From NCBI RefSeq assembly GCF_020042665.1, contig NZ_CP083376.1, positions 4,004,001 through 4,068,000 of the forward strand: 64,000 nucleotides of DNA. The letters are read 5' to 3'. This DNA comes from Pseudoxanthomonas sp. X-1 (GTDB lineage: Bacteria > Pseudomonadota > Gammaproteobacteria > Xanthomonadales > Xanthomonadaceae). The position numbers and the translations under genes were made by a program. The notes beneath the pieces were generated by a model. That model worked only from the letters and a program-made list of their open reading frames with translations, was not told where the DNA came from and did not search any database. Numbering within the stretch: the first letter of the stretch is position 1; every line of letters starts with the position of its first letter. Of this stretch, positions 44,310 to 52,535 are shown one piece after another.

Positions 44310-45116
44310 TCAGAAGCCGTAGGTGATGGCCCAGACCGCGCCGGGCTCGGTGCGGCGCAGCAGCAGCGGACTGCCCTGCACCTGGCTGCCGTAGCGGGTG
44401 GAGGTGAGCTGGGTCGTGGAGGTCCAGTGCGCGTCGAACTTGTGCTCCCAGCCCAGGCCCAGCGACGCCGCGTACAGCCCGGCATCGGCCTGGAAGGGGG
44501 CGAAACCGCTGCGTGCGGCCTGGGTCGGCGTCACCCCGAACCAGGCCTGGTTGTAGCGCGCATCGCCCCACCAGGTGTCCAGGTCCAGGGCGATGCCTTC
44601 GTGCGCGTTCTGGAACAGCCCCAGCTCGGTCCCCAGGTGGAACTGGGTGCGCGGCGCGGACTGGCGCAGGGTGCGCTCGATCTCGGCGCTGACCGACAGC
44701 CATGGCGTGAACTGCGCTTCCAGCAGGGTGTGCGAAGTGAACGCATCGGGCACCTGGCCCATGCCGGCCAGGCGCGTGCTGCCCGAGCGCCAGCGGCTGT
44801 CGTGGTCCACCCGGCCAAAGTCGTAGCCGACCGACTGCGACAGGCTCCAGACCGGCCCCAGCTGGAACTGCAGGCCGGCGCCGTGCTCCTGATCGGCGAA
44901 CAGCACGCCATCCTGCAGCGAGAACACCGGCACGGGCGCGAACCGGCTGCCGCCGCCACCGGGATACCGCGACTCGAGCTGGGCGGCGAGGCCGATCACC
45001 TGTTCGTGGTCGCTGGCCGGCTGGGCGGCGGTCGCGTCCTGCGCCTTGGCGGGCGCAACCGCCAGCGTGCCGAGCGCCGGCACCGCCAGCAGGAGGGAAA
45101 TCAAGCGCAGATGCAT
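44310..45116 (-). CDS. MipA/OmpV-family outer membrane protein
   Basis: 268 residues with a signal peptide (LLLAVPALGTLAVAPAKAQ, cleavage near residue 25). The body is a run of amphipathic beta strands ending in the aromatic TYGF, as in outer-membrane barrels. Motifs such as VPVFSLQDGVLFADQEHGAG and GWEHKFDAHW recall the MipA/OmpV family, whose E. coli member scaffolds peptidoglycan synthesis enzymes. The exact role is unknown. It is convergent with the OpgB-like gene, whose stop lies 24 bases from its own. Confidence 0.82.
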   Translation of the reverse strand: MHLRLISLLLAVPALGTLAVAPAKAQDATAAQPASDHEQVIGLAAQLESRYPGGGGSRFAPVPVFSLQDGVLFADQEHGAGLQFQLGPVWSLSQSVGYDFGRVDHDSRWRSGSTRLAGMGQVPDAFTSHTLLEAQFTPWLSVSAEIERTLRQSAPRTQFHLGTELGLFQNAHEGIALDLDTWWGDARYNQAWFGVTPTQAARSGFAPFQADAGLYAASLGLGWEHKFDAHWTSTTQLTSTRYGSQVQGSPLLLRRTEPGAVWAITYGF

Positions 45117-45315
45117 GGTCTAGGGTCCTGGGCGGCCAGGCCCCGCCGGCGGCGTTCCGCCAGGCGAGGCGTGGGCCAGCGCGGCGCGAATCCGCTGGCG
45201 AGCCAGGCGCATCGATGGAGATTTTCTGGCAAAAAATGTCGGGGCAATGTCGTACTTGCCGCGCCCGGAACGGCTCGGTTCATGCCACGCGCACGCGTGA
45301 AGGGCGCGCCCGGCT

Positions 45316-46329
45316 TCAGGGCGCCTGCGGCTGCACCAGCGCCTGCCAGTTCTCCAGGAACTGACGACGCTTGAGCGTATCCAGGTACACGAGCAGGCCG
45401 GGGCCGAGCGTGATCGGCCGCAGCGCGTGCCCGGCCGGCAGGACCGAGCCCAGGCGCGCCTGTTCGGTCAGCACGCGCTGGCCGCGCGGGGACAGCAGAT
45501 AGTCCAGGAACGATTGGGCCTGCGCGCGGTGCGGCGCCGTGCGCGGGATCACCGCGGTGCGCAGCGCCACCAGCGTGTAGTCCTCCGGCTGCACCAGGCC
45601 CAGCGGCGCGCCGGCGTCGATGCGCGCCTGCGCGTAGGAGCCCAGCACGTTGTAGGCCAGCAGCAGCGGGCCGGTGCGCTCCTCCAGCTGGACCGCGTTG
45701 CGGCCCAGTGCGGCCAGCAGCGCGGTCGATACGCTGCCGCGCTGCGCGTCCTGGGTGGCGAACAGATAGCCCACGCCGCTGCGCGCGATGTCGTAGGTGC
45801 CCACCCGGCCGCGCAGCGGCGCATCCGGCGCGCGCAGCAGGTCCAGCAGCTGGCGGCGCGTGCGCGGCACCTGGTCCGGCCTGAGCAGGCGCGTGTTGTA
45901 GACGATGGCCACCGGCTCGGTGCTGATGGCGAAGACCTCGTGCCGCCACTGCGCCCAGTCCGGCAGCGCCTCGGTCTGCGGCGAACGATAGGCCAGGGCA
46001 TGGCCGTCGTTGGCCAGCTTGGTCTGCAGGTCCATGCTGGCGCTGATCATCAGGTCCGGGCCGCGCGTGTCGCCCGGCGCGCGCAGGTAGCGCGCGTACA
46101 TCTCCCAGGACACCACTTCCTCGTACAGCACCTCGATGTCCGGATGCAGGCGCTGGTAGTCGGCGATGACGCTGGCGAACACCGGCAGATCGGTCGAGCC
46201 CTGCACGCGCAGCTGCGCGGCGGCTTGGCCCGAAGGCGCCGGGAAGCGGCGGGCCTTGTCCGACTGCGCCCAGCCCAGAGGCGCCACGCACAGCAACAGC
46301 AGCACGGCGAACAGACGCATCGGGCGCAT
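45316..46329 (-). CDS. Periplasmic solute-binding protein of the tricarboxylate module
   Basis: 337 residues with a signal peptide (MRLFAVLLLLCVAPLGWAQ). The family-1 type binding fold runs from about residue 38 (QLRVQGSTDLPVFASVIADY), with STEPVAIVYNTRLL in the middle. Such proteins sit next to TctDE-type two-component systems in related genomes and may sense or deliver the ligand to the kinase, since no ABC permease is encoded nearby. Its start overlaps the sensor kinase stop by one base, and the three genes form one operon. Confidence 0.8.
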   Translation of the reverse strand: MRPMRLFAVLLLLCVAPLGWAQSDKARRFPAPSGQAAAQLRVQGSTDLPVFASVIADYQRLHPDIEVLYEEVVSWEMYARYLRAPGDTRGPDLMISASMDLQTKLANDGHALAYRSPQTEALPDWAQWRHEVFAISTEPVAIVYNTRLLRPDQVPRTRRQLLDLLRAPDAPLRGRVGTYDIARSGVGYLFATQDAQRGSVSTALLAALGRNAVQLEERTGPLLLAYNVLGSYAQARIDAGAPLGLVQPEDYTLVALRTAVIPRTAPHRAQAQSFLDYLLSPRGQRVLTEQARLGSVLPAGHALRPITLGPGLLVYLDTLKRRQFLENWQALVQPQAP

Positions 46330-47705
46330 CAGGAGATCCTCGGCAGGGTCAGCGTCACCACCAGCCCGCCGTCGGTCCGGTTGGACAGGTCGATGCGCGC
46401 GCCATGGCTATCGGCCACGCGCTTGACGATGGCCAGGCCCAGGCCGGCGCCGCCCTGCGCCGCCTGGGCACCGCGGGCGAAACGTTCGAACACGGTATTG
46501 GCCTCGGCCGGCGGGATGCCCGGCCCGCGGTCGGCGATGGTCACCACGCACTGTGCGTCGTCCACCCGCAGCGCGATCCGCAGCGGACCGTCCGCGCCGC
46601 CGTGCTTGAGCGCGTTGTCGATCAGGTTCTTCATTGCCTCGCGCAGCAGCAGCGCATCGCCGCGCACATGCGCCGGCGCCGGGTCGATGTCCAGTTCCAG
46701 CATCGGCTGCGGTCCGATCGCCGGCAGGGCATCGTGCAGGGCCTGGCGCAGCACCTCGGCCAGGTCGCAGCGCGCGAAGTCCTGCAGGTTGGAGCGATGC
46801 AGCACGCTGGCATCGCTGAGCAGCTGGTTGAGCAGGCGGCTCATGTGGGTCGCGTTGCGTTCCACCGCGGTCAGGCTGCGCCGCATGTCGGCCGGATCGT
46901 CCTCGTCCAGGCCCAGCTGCGCCTGGGCGCGCAGTGCGGCCAGTGGCGTGCGCATCTGGTGCGCGGCCTCGGCCATGAAGGCGCGCAGGTTCTCGTTGCT
47001 GGCCTGCAGGCGCTGCATGAAGCGGTTGAGCGCACCGACCATCTGCTGCATCTCCTGCGGCGCGCCCTCGGGCAGCGGGCGCAGGTCGAAGGGCTCGCGC
47101 CGGGAGAGATCGCCCTCGAGCCGCGCCAGCGGGCGCAGCGCGCGCTGCACGCCCAGCCAGACCAGCGCGGCGCTGAGCAGCGAGAGCAGCGCCAGCGCGG
47201 CCAGCGCGCGCAGCACCAGTTCGCCCGCCAGCGCCTCGCGCGCGCGACGGGTGTGGCCCACCTCCACCAGCACCTGCGCCTGCGCCGCCGGCGTGGTGAT
47301 CCGCCGCGCCACCGCCGCCACGCGCACCGGTTCGCCGCTGTAGTGGGCGTCGAACAGCACCGGCTGCCCATCCTGCGGCGGCCGCCGTGGCGTCGGCAGG
47401 TCGCCGTAGCCGGTGATGGTGCGGCCACGACCGTCGAGCACGCGGTAGAAGACGCGGTCCTCCGGCGCCATCGACAGCATGTCCAGCGCCGCGTACGGCA
47501 GATCCACCTGCCACTGGCCATCGGCCAGGGCGACGCTGTCCAGGATCGACAGCGCCGAGGACACCAGCAGGTGGTCGTAGGACTGGTTGGCGGCGCGGTT
47601 GCCGTAGGCGCGCGCGGCGAAGAACAGCACGGCGATGGCCAGCGCCGACAGCGCGCCCAGATACACCAGCAGCGTGCGCCGCAGCGAAGGCGCGGCGCGG
47701 CTCAT
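46329..47705 (-). CDS. tctE: Sensor histidine kinase, TctE-like
   Basis: 458 residues from the ATG at 47705. TM helices at about 12-30 and 165-188 flank a periplasmic sensor. The dimerisation box is at His249 (AEAAHQMRTPLAAL). The ATPase lobe has NLIDNALKHG, DRGPGIP and GGAGLGLAIVKRV. TctE-type kinases sense tricarboxylates such as citrate. Its start overlaps the response regulator's stop by four bases (ATGA). The porin and CitMHS transporter lie divergently at 48554-51130 and are likely targets. Confidence 0.9.
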   Translation of the reverse strand: MSRAAPSLRRTLLVYLGALSALAIAVLFFAARAYGNRAANQSYDHLLVSSALSILDSVALADGQWQVDLPYAALDMLSMAPEDRVFYRVLDGRGRTITGYGDLPTPRRPPQDGQPVLFDAHYSGEPVRVAAVARRITTPAAQAQVLVEVGHTRRAREALAGELVLRALAALALLSLLSAALVWLGVQRALRPLARLEGDLSRREPFDLRPLPEGAPQEMQQMVGALNRFMQRLQASNENLRAFMAEAAHQMRTPLAALRAQAQLGLDEDDPADMRRSLTAVERNATHMSRLLNQLLSDASVLHRSNLQDFARCDLAEVLRQALHDALPAIGPQPMLELDIDPAPAHVRGDALLLREAMKNLIDNALKHGGADGPLRIALRVDDAQCVVTIADRGPGIPPAEANTVFERFARGAQAAQGGAGLGLAIVKRVADSHGARIDLSNRTDGGLVVTLTLPRIS

Positions 47706-48376
47706 GGCGCGGCGGCCTCGGCCTTGTAGCCCACGCCGCGCACGGTGGTGATGCGCAGCGGGCCGTGTTCGCCCAGCTTGCGCCGCAGGCGGCCGATGTA
47801 CAGCTCGATCGCGTTGGGCCCGGCCTCGTCGTCGAAGCCGAACAGGCCCTTGGCGATCTCGTCCTTGCTCACCACCTGCTCCAGCCGGCCCAGCAGGATC
47901 TCCAGCAGGCGGAACTCGCGGTTGGGCAGCTCCAGCGCCACGCCATCGACATGCACGGTGTGCGCGGCGGCGTCGAACACCAGCGCGCCCACCTGGACCG
48001 CCGCGGACGCCTGGCCGCGGCTGCGCCGCAGCAGCACGCGGCAGCGCGCCTCGAACTCGCGGAAGTCGAACGGCTTGGCCAGATAGTCGTCCGCGCCCAC
48101 GTCCAGCGCGTGCACACGATCCTCGATGCCATCGCGCGCGGTCAGCATCAGCACCGGCGTGGCGTCGCCGCGCTCGCGCAGCTGGCCGAGCACGGCGAGG
48201 CCGTCCATGCGCGGCAGGCCGATGTCCAGCACCACCAGGTCGAAGGTCTGGTAGCGCAGCACGCTGGCCGCGCCCAGGCCGTCGCGCTGCCAGTCCACCG
48301 CGTGGCCGCTGCGGCGCATGCGGCGCACGATGGCGTCGGCCAGGTCCTCGTTGTCTTCGACCAGCAGCAGGCGCAT
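47702..48376 (-). CDS. tctD: OmpR/PhoB-type response regulator, TctD-like
   Basis: 224 residues. Receiver domain with Asp51 (DLVVLDIGLP) and the Lys in YLAKPFD, then a winged-helix output domain at about 125-224 (LLEILLGRLEQVVSKDEIAK, ending TTVRGVGYKAEA). First gene of the regulator-kinase-binding protein operon. The divergent promoter region of about 180 bases before the porin gene is the expected target. Confidence 0.92.
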   Translation of the reverse strand: MRLLLVEDNEDLADAIVRRMRRSGHAVDWQRDGLGAASVLRYQTFDLVVLDIGLPRMDGLAVLGQLRERGDATPVLMLTARDGIEDRVHALDVGADDYLAKPFDFREFEARCRVLLRRSRGQASAAVQVGALVFDAAAHTVHVDGVALELPNREFRLLEILLGRLEQVVSKDEIAKGLFGFDDEAGPNAIELYIGRLRRKLGEHGPLRITTVRGVGYKAEAAAP

Positions 48377-48553
48377 CGGCACGGGCCAGCACGGCATGGG
48401 GCGTCGCAGGATTCCATCTGCGCGCGGGCGCGTCCATCCCACCTTTGCTGCATTGCAGCGACAGGACCATGACAGCTTGCGGCTCCTAGCCTCCCTCGCA
48501 ACCTCGGTGCCCGCGCTCGATCCGCGGCGACCGATCCGAACCTGGGAGGGTCC

Positions 48554-49750
48554 GTGTCCACCACCACCAACTCCATCGCCGCGCTGGCCGCGGTCCTCGG
48601 CGCCTGCATCGCCGCACCGGCCTTGGCCGCGGACGAGGACACGCGGCCGATCACGGCCGAACTGGGCGGACGCCTGCACTGGGACTTCGCCGTGTTCGAC
48701 AACGACACGCGCGGCGTGCCGAACGACAACGACAGCCAGTTCCGCCGGGTCTGGCTGGATGTCTCCGGTCGCTTCTATGGCTTCACCTACAAGGCCGAAG
48801 TCGATCTGGCCGGCCTGCAGGACGCATCGGGCAGCGAGGGCATCGTCGCGCGCGATGTGTACATCGCCAGGGCGTTCGACGCCGGCACGCTGACGGTGGG
48901 CCAGTTCAAGCAGTACTTCAGCCTGGACGATCGCACCGGCTCCAACTACGGCGCGTTCCTGGAGCGCGGCATGGGGCCGAGCACGCTGGCGCCGATCTAC
49001 CGCAAGGCAGTGTCCTGGCAGGCCACGCTGCCGCACGGCACCTGGGCGGCGAGCGCCTACAGCCTGGAAAGCATCGACAACAGCGCGACCAGGGGCGCCG
49101 CGGTCGGCGGGCGCGCGACCTGGCTGCCGCTGGATGCGGGCAGCACGCTGCGGCACCTGGGCCTGTCGCTGGCGCACGAGGCCTACGACCATCCGGGCAC
49201 GCGCCGGGCCGCGGCGCTGGTGCTGCGGCCACGCCCGGCCAACGACCTGGCCGACAACAGCCGCCTGACCCTGGCGCGCTTCGACGCCGGCCGCGACACC
49301 GACGTGGACAAGTGGTCGCTGGAGTACGCCGAAGTCCATGGCCCCCTGTCCTGGCAGGGCGAATACAGCGGCGCAGTGCTGGACGACGGCGCGCAACAGG
49401 CGCAGGTGCAGGCCGCCTACGGCTTCGTCAGCTGGTTCGTCACCGGCGAGTCGCGCGGCTACGACCGCAAGACCGGGCGCTTCTCGCGCATCAAGGCGCT
49501 GCGCCACCGCACCGGCGCGCTGGAACTGGCGCTGCGCTACGACCGTATGTGGGGTCGGCAGCATCCCGACGGCATGGCCGACACGATCGATGCCTCGATG
49601 CGGGCGGTGACCCTGGGCGCCAACTGGTACTTCAGCCCACACCTGCGGGTGATGTTCGACGCGATCGACAGCCGCAACCGCGACCACCGCACCGGCGCCA
49701 CGCTGGACCACACCCTGGCCTACACCGGACGCTTCCAGTACGACTTCTGA
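48554..49750 (+). CDS. Phosphate-selective-type porin (OprP/OprO family)
   Basis: 398 residues from GTG 48554 with GGGAGGG upstream. Signal peptide up to about residue 25 (AALAAVLGACIAAPALAA). The beta-rich body and terminal FQYDF (aromatic last residue) fit an outer-membrane barrel of the OprP superfamily. In this setting, beside CitMHS and a TctDE system, it more likely lets citrate or another tricarboxylate through the outer membrane. It is followed by the transporter gene after 48 bases. Confidence 0.88.
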   Translation: MSTTTNSIAALAAVLGACIAAPALAADEDTRPITAELGGRLHWDFAVFDNDTRGVPNDNDSQFRRVWLDVSGRFYGFTYKAEVDLAGLQDASGSEGIVARDVYIARAFDAGTLTVGQFKQYFSLDDRTGSNYGAFLERGMGPSTLAPIYRKAVSWQATLPHGTWAASAYSLESIDNSATRGAAVGGRATWLPLDAGSTLRHLGLSLAHEAYDHPGTRRAAALVLRPRPANDLADNSRLTLARFDAGRDTDVDKWSLEYAEVHGPLSWQGEYSGAVLDDGAQQAQVQAAYGFVSWFVTGESRGYDRKTGRFSRIKALRHRTGALELALRYDRMWGRQHPDGMADTIDASMRAVTLGANWYFSPHLRVMFDAIDSRNRDHRTGATLDHTLAYTGRFQYDF

Positions 49751-49798
49751 GCCACCGCCGCACCGCCGGTGCGGCCTCCAACCCTTGAGGAAACGCGG

Positions 49799-51130
49799 AT
49801 GCTGACGCTGCTCGGCTTCGGGATGGTCATCGCCTTCATGTACCTGATCATGTCCAAGCGGCTCTCGCCGCTGGTGGCGCTGATCACGGTGCCGATCGTG
49901 TTCGCGCTGCTGGGCGGCTTCGGCGGCGGCATCAACGAGATGATGCTGGAAGGCATCAAGAAGATCGCGCCGACCGGCGTGATGCTGATGTTCGCCATCC
50001 TCTACTTCGGCGTGATGATCGATGCGGGGCTGTTCGACCCGCTGGTCGGACGCATCCTGCGCCTGGTCAAGGGCGATCCGCTGAAGATCGTGATGGGCAC
50101 GGCGATCCTGGCGATGCTGATCTCGCTGGACGGCGACGGCTCGACCACCTACATGATCACCGCCTCGGCCATGCTGCCGCTGTACCACCGGCTGGGCATG
50201 AACGCGCTGCGCATGACCTGCGTGACCATGCTCGCCAGCGGCGTGATGAACCTCACTCCGTGGGGCGGGCCGACCGCGCGCGCGGCCACCGCGCTGCACG
50301 TGGATCCGGCCGATGTGTTCGTGCCGCTGGTACCCGCGATGGTGATCGCGCTGCTCAGCATCCTGGCGCTGGCGTGGTGGCTGGGCCTGCAGGAGCGCCG
50401 CCGCCTTGGCGTGATCCAGCTGCCGCCGGGCCAGGACTGGATGGACGCCTCGGTGGCCGAGGACGGCAGCGATGCGCTGCCCACGGTCGAGGATGTCGAG
50501 CACATCAAGCGACCCAAGCTGCTGTGGGTCAACTTCGCCCTGACCTGCGCGCTGATGGCCGCGCTGGTGGTGGGCGTGCTGCCGATGCCGGTTTTGTTCA
50601 TGATCGGCTTCGCCGTCGCGCTGGTGATCAACTACCCGGACCTGGCCGAGCAGCGCCGCCGCCTGGTCAACCACGCCGGCAACGTGCTGTCGGTGGTGTC
50701 GCTGATCTTCGCCGCCGGCATCTTCACCGGCATCCTGTCCAACACCGGCATGGTCGAGGCGATGTCGCGCAGCTTCCTGGCCGTGATCCCCGATGCCTGC
50801 GGCCCGTACCTGGCGGTGATCACCGCACTGGCCAGCATGCCCTTCACCTTCTTCATGTCCAACGACGCCTTCTACTTCGGCGTGCTGCCGATCCTGTCGC
50901 AGGCCGCGGGCGAATACGGCATCACCCCGGTGGAGATGGCGCGCGCCTCGCTGGCCGGCCAGCCGGTGCATCTGCTCAGCCCGCTGGTGCCCTCGACCTA
51001 TCTGCTGGTGGGCCTGGCCAAGGTGGAGTTCGCCGACCACCAGAAGTTCACCCTCAAGTGGGCGGTGCTGGTCTCGCTGGTGCTGATGGCGGCGGGGCTG
51101 GTGTTCGGGTTGTTTCCGTTGGTGGCTTGA
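49799..51130 (+). CDS. CitMHS-family citrate-metal transporter
   Basis: 443 residues from ATG 49799 with GAGGAAA before it. Hydrophobic throughout, about 12 helices. CitMHS motifs visible are SLDGDGSTTYMITASAML and NLTPWGGPTARAATAL at about 110-175, and MPFTFFMSNDAFYFGVLPIL near 360. These symporters import metal-citrate complexes with a proton. Downstream of the porin and divergent from the TctDE-like operon, so the module takes citrate from the medium to the cytoplasm. Metal preference (Mg or Ca class) cannot be told. Confidence 0.92.
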   Translation: MLTLLGFGMVIAFMYLIMSKRLSPLVALITVPIVFALLGGFGGGINEMMLEGIKKIAPTGVMLMFAILYFGVMIDAGLFDPLVGRILRLVKGDPLKIVMGTAILAMLISLDGDGSTTYMITASAMLPLYHRLGMNALRMTCVTMLASGVMNLTPWGGPTARAATALHVDPADVFVPLVPAMVIALLSILALAWWLGLQERRRLGVIQLPPGQDWMDASVAEDGSDALPTVEDVEHIKRPKLLWVNFALTCALMAALVVGVLPMPVLFMIGFAVALVINYPDLAEQRRRLVNHAGNVLSVVSLIFAAGIFTGILSNTGMVEAMSRSFLAVIPDACGPYLAVITALASMPFTFFMSNDAFYFGVLPILSQAAGEYGITPVEMARASLAGQPVHLLSPLVPSTYLLVGLAKVEFADHQKFTLKWAVLVSLVLMAAGLVFGLFPLVA

Positions 51131-51137
51131 GGGCGGG

Positions 51138-51158
51138 GATTCGGGATTCGGGATTCGG
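51138..51158. repeat. Three tandem GATTCGG units
   Basis: The heptamer GATTCGG occurs three times in tandem just after the CitMHS stop. A short intergenic microrepeat, common in Xanthomonas-type genomes. Confidence 0.7.
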
Positions 51159-51259
51159 GAAAGCAAACGCCACTGACGCTTCGCAGGCCACGCTCGCTTT
51201 TTTACGGGGCCCGGTCTCCGGGTTCCGACACCTCTTCGAATACTTCCAAGGTCCATCCA

Positions 51260-52000
51260 ATGACACTTCGCATCGCTTACGTCACCAGCGGCATGGGCAG
51301 CCTCGGCACGGCCATCTGCCAGAAGCTGGCCCACAGCGGCCACACCGTCGTCGTGGGCTGCGGACCCGACTCGCCGCGCAAGGCCGGCTGGCTGCGCGAG
51401 CAGCGGGCGCTGGGCTTCGACTTCATCGTCTCGGAAGGCAACGCGGCCGACTGGGACTCGACCGTGGCCGCCTTCGACCAGGTGCGCTCGGAGGTCGGCG
51501 AGATCGACGTGCTGGTCAACAACGCCGGCGGCCACCGCGACCAGCTGTTCCGGCAGATGCAGCGCGCGGACTGGCAGGCGGTGATCAATGGCAACCTCAA
51601 CGCGCTGTTCAACGTCACCAAGCAGGTGATCGACGGCATGACCACGCGCGGCTGGGGACGCATCGTCAACATCGGCTCGGTCAGCGCGCACCGCGGCCAG
51701 ATCGGCCAGGTCAACTACGCCACGGCCAAGGCGGCGATGGGCGGCTTCACCCGCGCGCTGGCGCAGGAAGTGGCCACGCGCGGGGTGACGGTCAACACGC
51801 TCTCGCCCGGTTACATCGCCAGCGCGGCGATCAGCGGCTTCCCGCCGGACATGCTGGAACGTCTGGCCTCCAGCGTGCCGGTCCGCCGTCTGGGCCAGCC
51901 GGCCGAAGTCGCCGGCCTTTGCGCCTGGCTGGTCTCCGACGAAGCCGCCTACGTCACCGGCGCCGACTACGCCGTCAACGGCGGCCTGCATATGGACTGA
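51260..52000 (+). CDS. phbB: Acetoacetyl-CoA reductase (PhaB/PhbB type SDR)
   Basis: 246 residues. Nearly colinear with Cupriavidus PhaB as I recall it: MTLRIAYVTSGMGSLGTAIC, CGPDSPRKAGWL, GFDFIVSEGNAADWDST, GWGRIVNIGSVSAHRGQIGQ and the C-terminal GADYAVNGGLHMD. The catalytic Tyr and Lys are present (NYATAK). The NADP motif reads TSGMGSLG instead of TGGMGGIG, so two of the three conserved Gly are Ser, which may affect cofactor binding. PhaB makes (R)-3-hydroxybutyryl-CoA for polyhydroxybutyrate; no synthase gene lies in this window. Confidence 0.85.
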   Translation: MTLRIAYVTSGMGSLGTAICQKLAHSGHTVVVGCGPDSPRKAGWLREQRALGFDFIVSEGNAADWDSTVAAFDQVRSEVGEIDVLVNNAGGHRDQLFRQMQRADWQAVINGNLNALFNVTKQVIDGMTTRGWGRIVNIGSVSAHRGQIGQVNYATAKAAMGGFTRALAQEVATRGVTVNTLSPGYIASAAISGFPPDMLERLASSVPVRRLGQPAEVAGLCAWLVSDEAAYVTGADYAVNGGLHMD

Positions 52001-52015
52001 GCACCTCATGCTTCG

Positions 52016-52083
52016 GTGGGAGCCGCCACCGCGGCGATGGGGCCTTCCCGATAAAGCCCCATCGCCGCCATGGCGGCTCCCAC
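52016..52083. repeat. Large inverted repeat GTGGGAGCCGCC family
   Basis: Two 28-base arms (GTGGGAGCCGCC-N3-GCGGCGATGGGGC) pair with two mismatches around a 12-base loop. A right-arm copy occurs at 41152-41175 (CATCGCCGCCATGGCGGCTC type). A dispersed intergenic hairpin element. Confidence 0.75.
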
Positions 52084-52208
52084 AGGGGTGGTGCTGTTGC
52101 TCTTGCTTCGGCGGCTTGACCGGTAAAGCCCCGCTCCCTTTCCATCCCTCCCCTGTGCCGTACGCAAGGGAGTGGGCTCAAACCGAAGTCCTGTGACCTG
52201 ACGCGCGC

Positions 52209-52323
52209 GGCAGCGGTCCGGCGGGCGGTGGCCGCGCCTAGCGAGGCAGGATGCCGAGCGCCCGAGTCAGGGCAGGATGCCCTGATCGAGGGAAAAGCGG
52301 CCACCGCCCGCCGGACCGCTGCC
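52209..52323. repeat. Perfect 27-base inverted repeat around a CAGGATGCC-containing loop
   Basis: Arms at 52209-52235 and 52297-52323 (GGCAGCGGTCCGGCGGGCGG type, perfect over 27 bases) enclose 61 bases that include two GGCAGGATGCC units. The whole could form a cruciform or long RNA stem. It lies between convergent genes. No coding content. Confidence 0.7.
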
Positions 52324-52380
52324 CCTGCCGAAGCCGCAACGTTCCAGCCCCGCGATCACTACAGCAAAAGAAGAACAAAA

Positions 52381-52407
52381 AAGGACGGCCAAAGGCCGTC
52401 CTTTTCC
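52381..52407. terminator. Bidirectional intrinsic terminator
   Basis: A stem AAGGACGGCC and GGCCGTCCTT with an AAA loop, with an A-run on the left and TTTT on the right, so it works on both strands. It lies between the acetoacetyl-CoA reductase gene and the convergent peptidase gene. Confidence 0.85.
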
Positions 52408-52535
52408 CTCATCCATCTCCCGCCGGAAGACGTCGCGGCTAGCAATCGAAGAGCTGCAAGTTCAGGCGAAGCGCACAAGACCTGACGCGAGCTTCGCCCA
52501 TCACCGTACCCACTTCGCCTGGCGGAAGAGCCGCC

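Noticed and set aside
49769-52119. Long frames overlapping the CitMHS and reductase genes
   Set aside because: Shadow frames of the real genes, without motifs.
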